Positions 30,648 to 33,275 of a stretch of 33,275 nucleotides of DNA are shown in pieces. The DNA lies in contig JAFSPZ010000043.1 of the NCBI GenBank assembly GCA_017451225.1, positions 1 to 33,275 on the forward strand. The letters are read 5' to 3'. This DNA is from Muribaculaceae bacterium. GTDB lineage: Bacteria > Bacteroidota > Bacteroidia > Bacteroidales > Muribaculaceae. The position numbers and the translations under genes are program-made. Each line of letters starts with the position of its first letter. Position 1 is the stretch's first letter. Below the pieces are notes generated by a model, which did no database searches, had not been told where the DNA came from, and saw only the letters and a program-made list of their open reading frames with translations.

Positions 30648-33275
30648 TTACTTGATGATAGCCTTGGTTGTCACCTTAGAACCGTCGTTCATCTCCTTAA
30701 CAACGATGTTAATGCCCTGGAATGGAACATTGCTCTCAACACCAGCAGCATTGTAGAAGCGCACGCTCTTAACACCATCCTCTACGAAGATACCGTTGAT
30801 AGCAGTGGGTGGAGCAATCTCTTCGGCATCAAGCACAAGGAGCGTGTAGTTCTGGAATGGGAAGTCATAGTCCATAAGGCCTTTTCCACCATTAGTAGCC
30901 CATGGCTCCTTAATGTTGATGACACCTGTAACGGTGTAGCTATAACCATCCCTGAAATCGTAGTTAAAGAGGCTGGTATCGACGGTGAGGCTCTGTCCCT
31001 GAGCACCACCTGGAGCATAAGCACGAAGTGTGTTCTCGCTGGCTTTGTAATAAGCCTTTTTAACAACAATCACCTCGTCAACCATAGGAGCAAATTCCTC
31101 GCTAAGCAGATAGACCTTAGGCTCAACCTCTGAAACGCCTTCGCCTTCGACGGGAGCTACAGTGAGAGTAAGATATGGGTTCAGATTCTTGCCACTGAAC
31201 ACACCACTCACGTGACCACCCTTCAAGGCTTCCATAAGGACTGCATCGGCAAAGAAACTGCCTCCCTTGATGGTGATCCAGTTGTCGCTACCGTCACTAG
31301 TAAAGAATTGCTGAGAATCGGCATGACGCTCAACCACTGCGAGGTCGTTGATCACGGTGTAGTCAACGCCCTCAACACCCTGGGCGAGGATGTAGCTCAG
31401 CTGTGTTCCACCGTTGATTGTGAGATACATGTTTTCGAGATCGACGGTGAGAGTGTATTCACCGGCAGGAATCTTCATAGCGCTGTTGTCCTTGTAGTCA
31501 ATGGGGAGCTGGGAGTTCATGGTAGAACCAGTCACGAGGAAGTCGTAATAGCTCTCGGCCATGAAGCGATAAGCGTTGACAGTGCTCCAGTCGTCGGCAT
31601 TAGCACCAAGCTTGTGGGTGAAGGCAAAGAAGCCATAGCCAGCCTCGATGTCGTCAATGGTCACCTGGGCGGTGTAAATCTTGCCGTCCTCGGTAGTCAT
31701 CTGCAGGCCATCGTTGGGAGCGAACTGGGTGTTGCCGTTTATCTGGCCAATGACAAAAACATCGGCCTGTCCAACCACATTCACGTTAATCTCGCCGGTG
31801 GCGGGGTTAAGGGTGATGGTAACGGTGTAGGTGCCGGGCTTGACGTTTGAAATAATGTAGTTATCGGCTGGATAAGAAGGATTGTTCCAATTCTTGTCGG
31901 TCACAATCTTGAACATCACGTCGCCCTCGAGGTGGGTGGGCTGCGAGGTCCAAGTGTAGATGCCGCCGTCGCCAGCGGTCATCTCGCCATTGCTGTTGTT
32001 CACATCCCACGGTGTCTCCGAGCCAAAGAGAGCAGCAGGCTCACCCACTACAGTATAGGTGTGCTCAGGCTCAGGCGCAAGCTCAAACTCGGCAACCACA
32101 GTGATGTCGGTGCCTGGCATTATGAACTTGCCGTCCTCAATTTCAAATATTGGGTCGGGAACGCTACCTCCTACATCATAAGTATAATAAAGCTGTTTCA
32201 AAGTGTAGCCTGCGGCGGGAGTGGCAGTCACCTCAACTTCGGAGCCGAATGCTGCGCTCGATGCCACTGTGATGGTGCCAGCCTCGTTGCTCGGATAAAC
32301 ATTGGTGGTGATGTTGAATACTTGAGCCTTGAATGTAGCCACAATAGTCACATTGGTGCCTGGCATAACGAACTTGCCGTTCTCAATTCTAAATATCGGG
32401 TCAGGGACACTTCCTCCGGCATCGTAAGTGTAGTACAGCTCATCGATTTCATAGCCTGGGTCGGGGGTAACGGTCACATTCACCTCTGTGCCATAGGCGG
32501 CTGTAGCGGGAGCGCTAACGGTGCCATGCTCGGTGGGGGCAACAGTGATAGTGTAAGTGGCAGGCTTAAATGTAGCCGTAATAGTTACATTGCCACCAGG
32601 CATAGTGAACTTGCCGTTCTCAATAGGAACCGGCTGGCCACCATCGACCGTGTAAGTAAGCGTCTCAAGCTCATAAGCTTCTTCAGGAGCAACACTCACA
32701 GTCACCTCAGAGCCATAGGCTGCTGACTCGGGAGCGGTAACGGTGCCATGCTCGGTGGGGGCAACGGTGATGTTGTAAGTTACAGGCTTGAATGTTGCGT
32801 TAACCACAACATTGGCTGCCGGCATGGTGAACTTGTTGTCGGTCACGGTAACGGGGTTGCCGTTGGTGTAGGCCACACTGAGGCTCTCGAGCATGTAGTG
32901 AGCGTCGGGGGTAACAGTGAGGGTGACCTCTTGGCCATATTCGGCAGTGGCGGGAGCAGTAACGGTGCCATGCTCAGATGGGTTCACAGTGATGATGTAC
33001 TGTACCTTGCTGACAATCCAGTGCACATGCACGTCGGCCGCTGGCATCACAAAGGTGTAGGTGTCATTCTCGGCCGGAGTGAGAGGCAGGTTAACCTCGG
33101 TGGTGCCTTCTTCGTAAGTCGCCTGCAAGGTGGTAATCGCATAGCCGGTATCGGCACTGGTTATGAGAGTAACGGTTTCACCCATTGAGCAGGTGCTGGG
33201 AACTGCCTGCACAAAGCCGTGGTCGCCATCGATGGCTTCTTCAACTTCTACATTGTATTTCTTCAGCTTGAAGGT
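30648..33275 (-). CDS. Large repeat-rich secreted protein (InlB-B/Flg_new-like repeats) with C-terminal sorting-like tail, 3' part
   Basis: Open to the right edge (875 codons seen); the true start is outside. At least five repeats of about 74-80 residues follow the scheme Y-x-ITV-P-EHGTV-AP-AAYG-EV-VTVTP--GYELE-L-Y...NGKF-MP--NVTI-ATFK, beginning near 33 kb and ending near 32.08 kb. Next come two SusF/pullulanase-like beta domains (YTVVGEPAALFGSETPWDVN; VFVIGQINGNTQFAPNDG), then a region with SDGSDNWITIKGG. The last residues (VKSVRFYNAAGVESNVPFQGINIVVKEMNDGSKVTTKAIIK) resemble a type IX secretion sorting domain. It is probably an adhesive or glycan-binding surface protein. The repeats are similar at DNA level too. 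Confidence 0.8.
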   Translation of the reverse strand, partial: TFKLKKYNVEVEEAIDGDHGFVQAVPSTCSMGETVTLITSADTGYAITTLQATYEEGTTEVNLPLTPAENDTYTFVMPAADVHVHWIVSKVQYIITVNPSEHGTVTAPATAEYGQEVTLTVTPDAHYMLESLSVAYTNGNPVTVTDNKFTMPAANVVVNATFKPVTYNITVAPTEHGTVTAPESAAYGSEVTVSVAPEEAYELETLTYTVDGGQPVPIENGKFTMPGGNVTITATFKPATYTITVAPTEHGTVSAPATAAYGTEVNVTVTPDPGYEIDELYYTYDAGGSVPDPIFRIENGKFVMPGTNVTIVATFKAQVFNITTNVYPSNEAGTITVASSAAFGSEVEVTATPAAGYTLKQLYYTYDVGGSVPDPIFEIEDGKFIMPGTDITVVAEFELAPEPEHTYTVVGEPAALFGSETPWDVNNSNGEMTAGDGGIYTWTSQPTHLEGDVMFKIVTDKNWNNPSYPADNYIISNVKPGTYTVTITLNPATGEINVNVVGQADVFVIGQINGNTQFAPNDGLQMTTEDGKIYTAQVTIDDIEAGYGFFAFTHKLGANADDWSTVNAYRFMAESYYDFLVTGSTMNSQLPIDYKDNSAMKIPAGEYTLTVDLENMYLTINGGTQLSYILAQGVEGVDYTVINDLAVVERHADSQQFFTSDGSDNWITIKGGSFFADAVLMEALKGGHVSGVFSGKNLNPYLTLTVAPVEGEGVSEVEPKVYLLSEEFAPMVDEVIVVKKAYYKASENTLRAYAPGGAQGQSLTVDTSLFNYDFRDGYSYTVTGVINIKEPWATNGGKGLMDYDFPFQNYTLLVLDAEEIAPPTAINGIFVEDGVKSVRFYNAAGVESNVPFQGINIVVKEMNDGSKVTTKAIIK

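Noticed and set aside
31932-32726. Plus-strand open frames opposite the repeat protein
   Set aside because: They mirror the tandem repeats of the minus-strand gene and have no recognisable family or start context.

Overview
The window is chromosomal DNA from a Bacteroidota bacterium, most likely order Bacteroidales (a gut Muribaculaceae- or Prevotellaceae-like lineage). Four things point there. Several upstream regions carry the Bacteroidota promoter form TTTG-N19-TAnnTTTG. Shine-Dalgarno sequences are largely absent. Several families are typical of Bacteroidota: DUF4270 and DUF5106 proteins, an OMP_b-brl-type TonB-linked receptor, a stand-alone glycogen-synthase N-domain, and an RluB with a QRG-rich head. 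The last gene ends in a tail that looks like a type IX secretion signal. Nearly all genes lie on the minus strand; only rpsO and a YiiX-like hydrolase are on plus. I see no prophage, insertion sequence, CRISPR array or integrase.

Layout, left to right. 1-345: start of a 2-oxoacid:ferredoxin oxidoreductase alpha subunit (VorB type) and its small 2x[4Fe-4S] ferredoxin, read leftward from a promoter near 380. 555-9804: a leftward series of DUF5106 protein, DoxX, mnmA, DUF151 nuclease, NupG-type nucleoside transporter, rsmE, kdsA, TPR protein and GntP transporter. 10000-12380: tRNA-Thr(CGT), DUF4270 lipoprotein and a GT5-like protein. 12514-13640: a formylglycine-generating-enzyme-fold protein with a structured 3' region. 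13739-16623: asnS and rluB. 17025-17985 on plus: rpsO and the YiiX-like hydrolase. 18052-27884: a long minus-strand series read as a 56-aa membrane ORF, dxs, trkA, trkH, ftsK, lolA-like, trxB and a DedA/YqaA protein. 28112-33275: a TonB-linked receptor and the 3' part of a large repeat-rich secreted protein that runs off the right edge.

Most of the content is housekeeping: tRNA thiolation (mnmA), rRNA methylation and pseudouridylation (rsmE, rluB), Asn-tRNA charging, ribosomal protein S15, KDO synthesis for LPS (kdsA), isoprenoid precursors (dxs), K+ uptake (trkA/trkH), chromosome segregation (ftsK), lipoprotein trafficking (lolA) and thiol redox (trxB). Accessory or envelope functions are the DUF4270 lipoprotein, the sulfatase-modifying-factor-fold protein, the receptor and the repeat protein.

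I found no clearly new multi-gene system. The points most worth a second look are small: a tRNA-Thr with two A-C mismatches that starts straight after a terminator-like hairpin; an unlisted 56-aa membrane ORF and an operator-like dyad at the head of the dxs-trk series; a structured 3' region after the SUMF1 gene that could be an sRNA; a GT5 protein without its substrate motif or second domain; an AT-rich insertion with an 18-bp palindrome; and several short tandem-repeat spacers just upstream of minus-strand genes.
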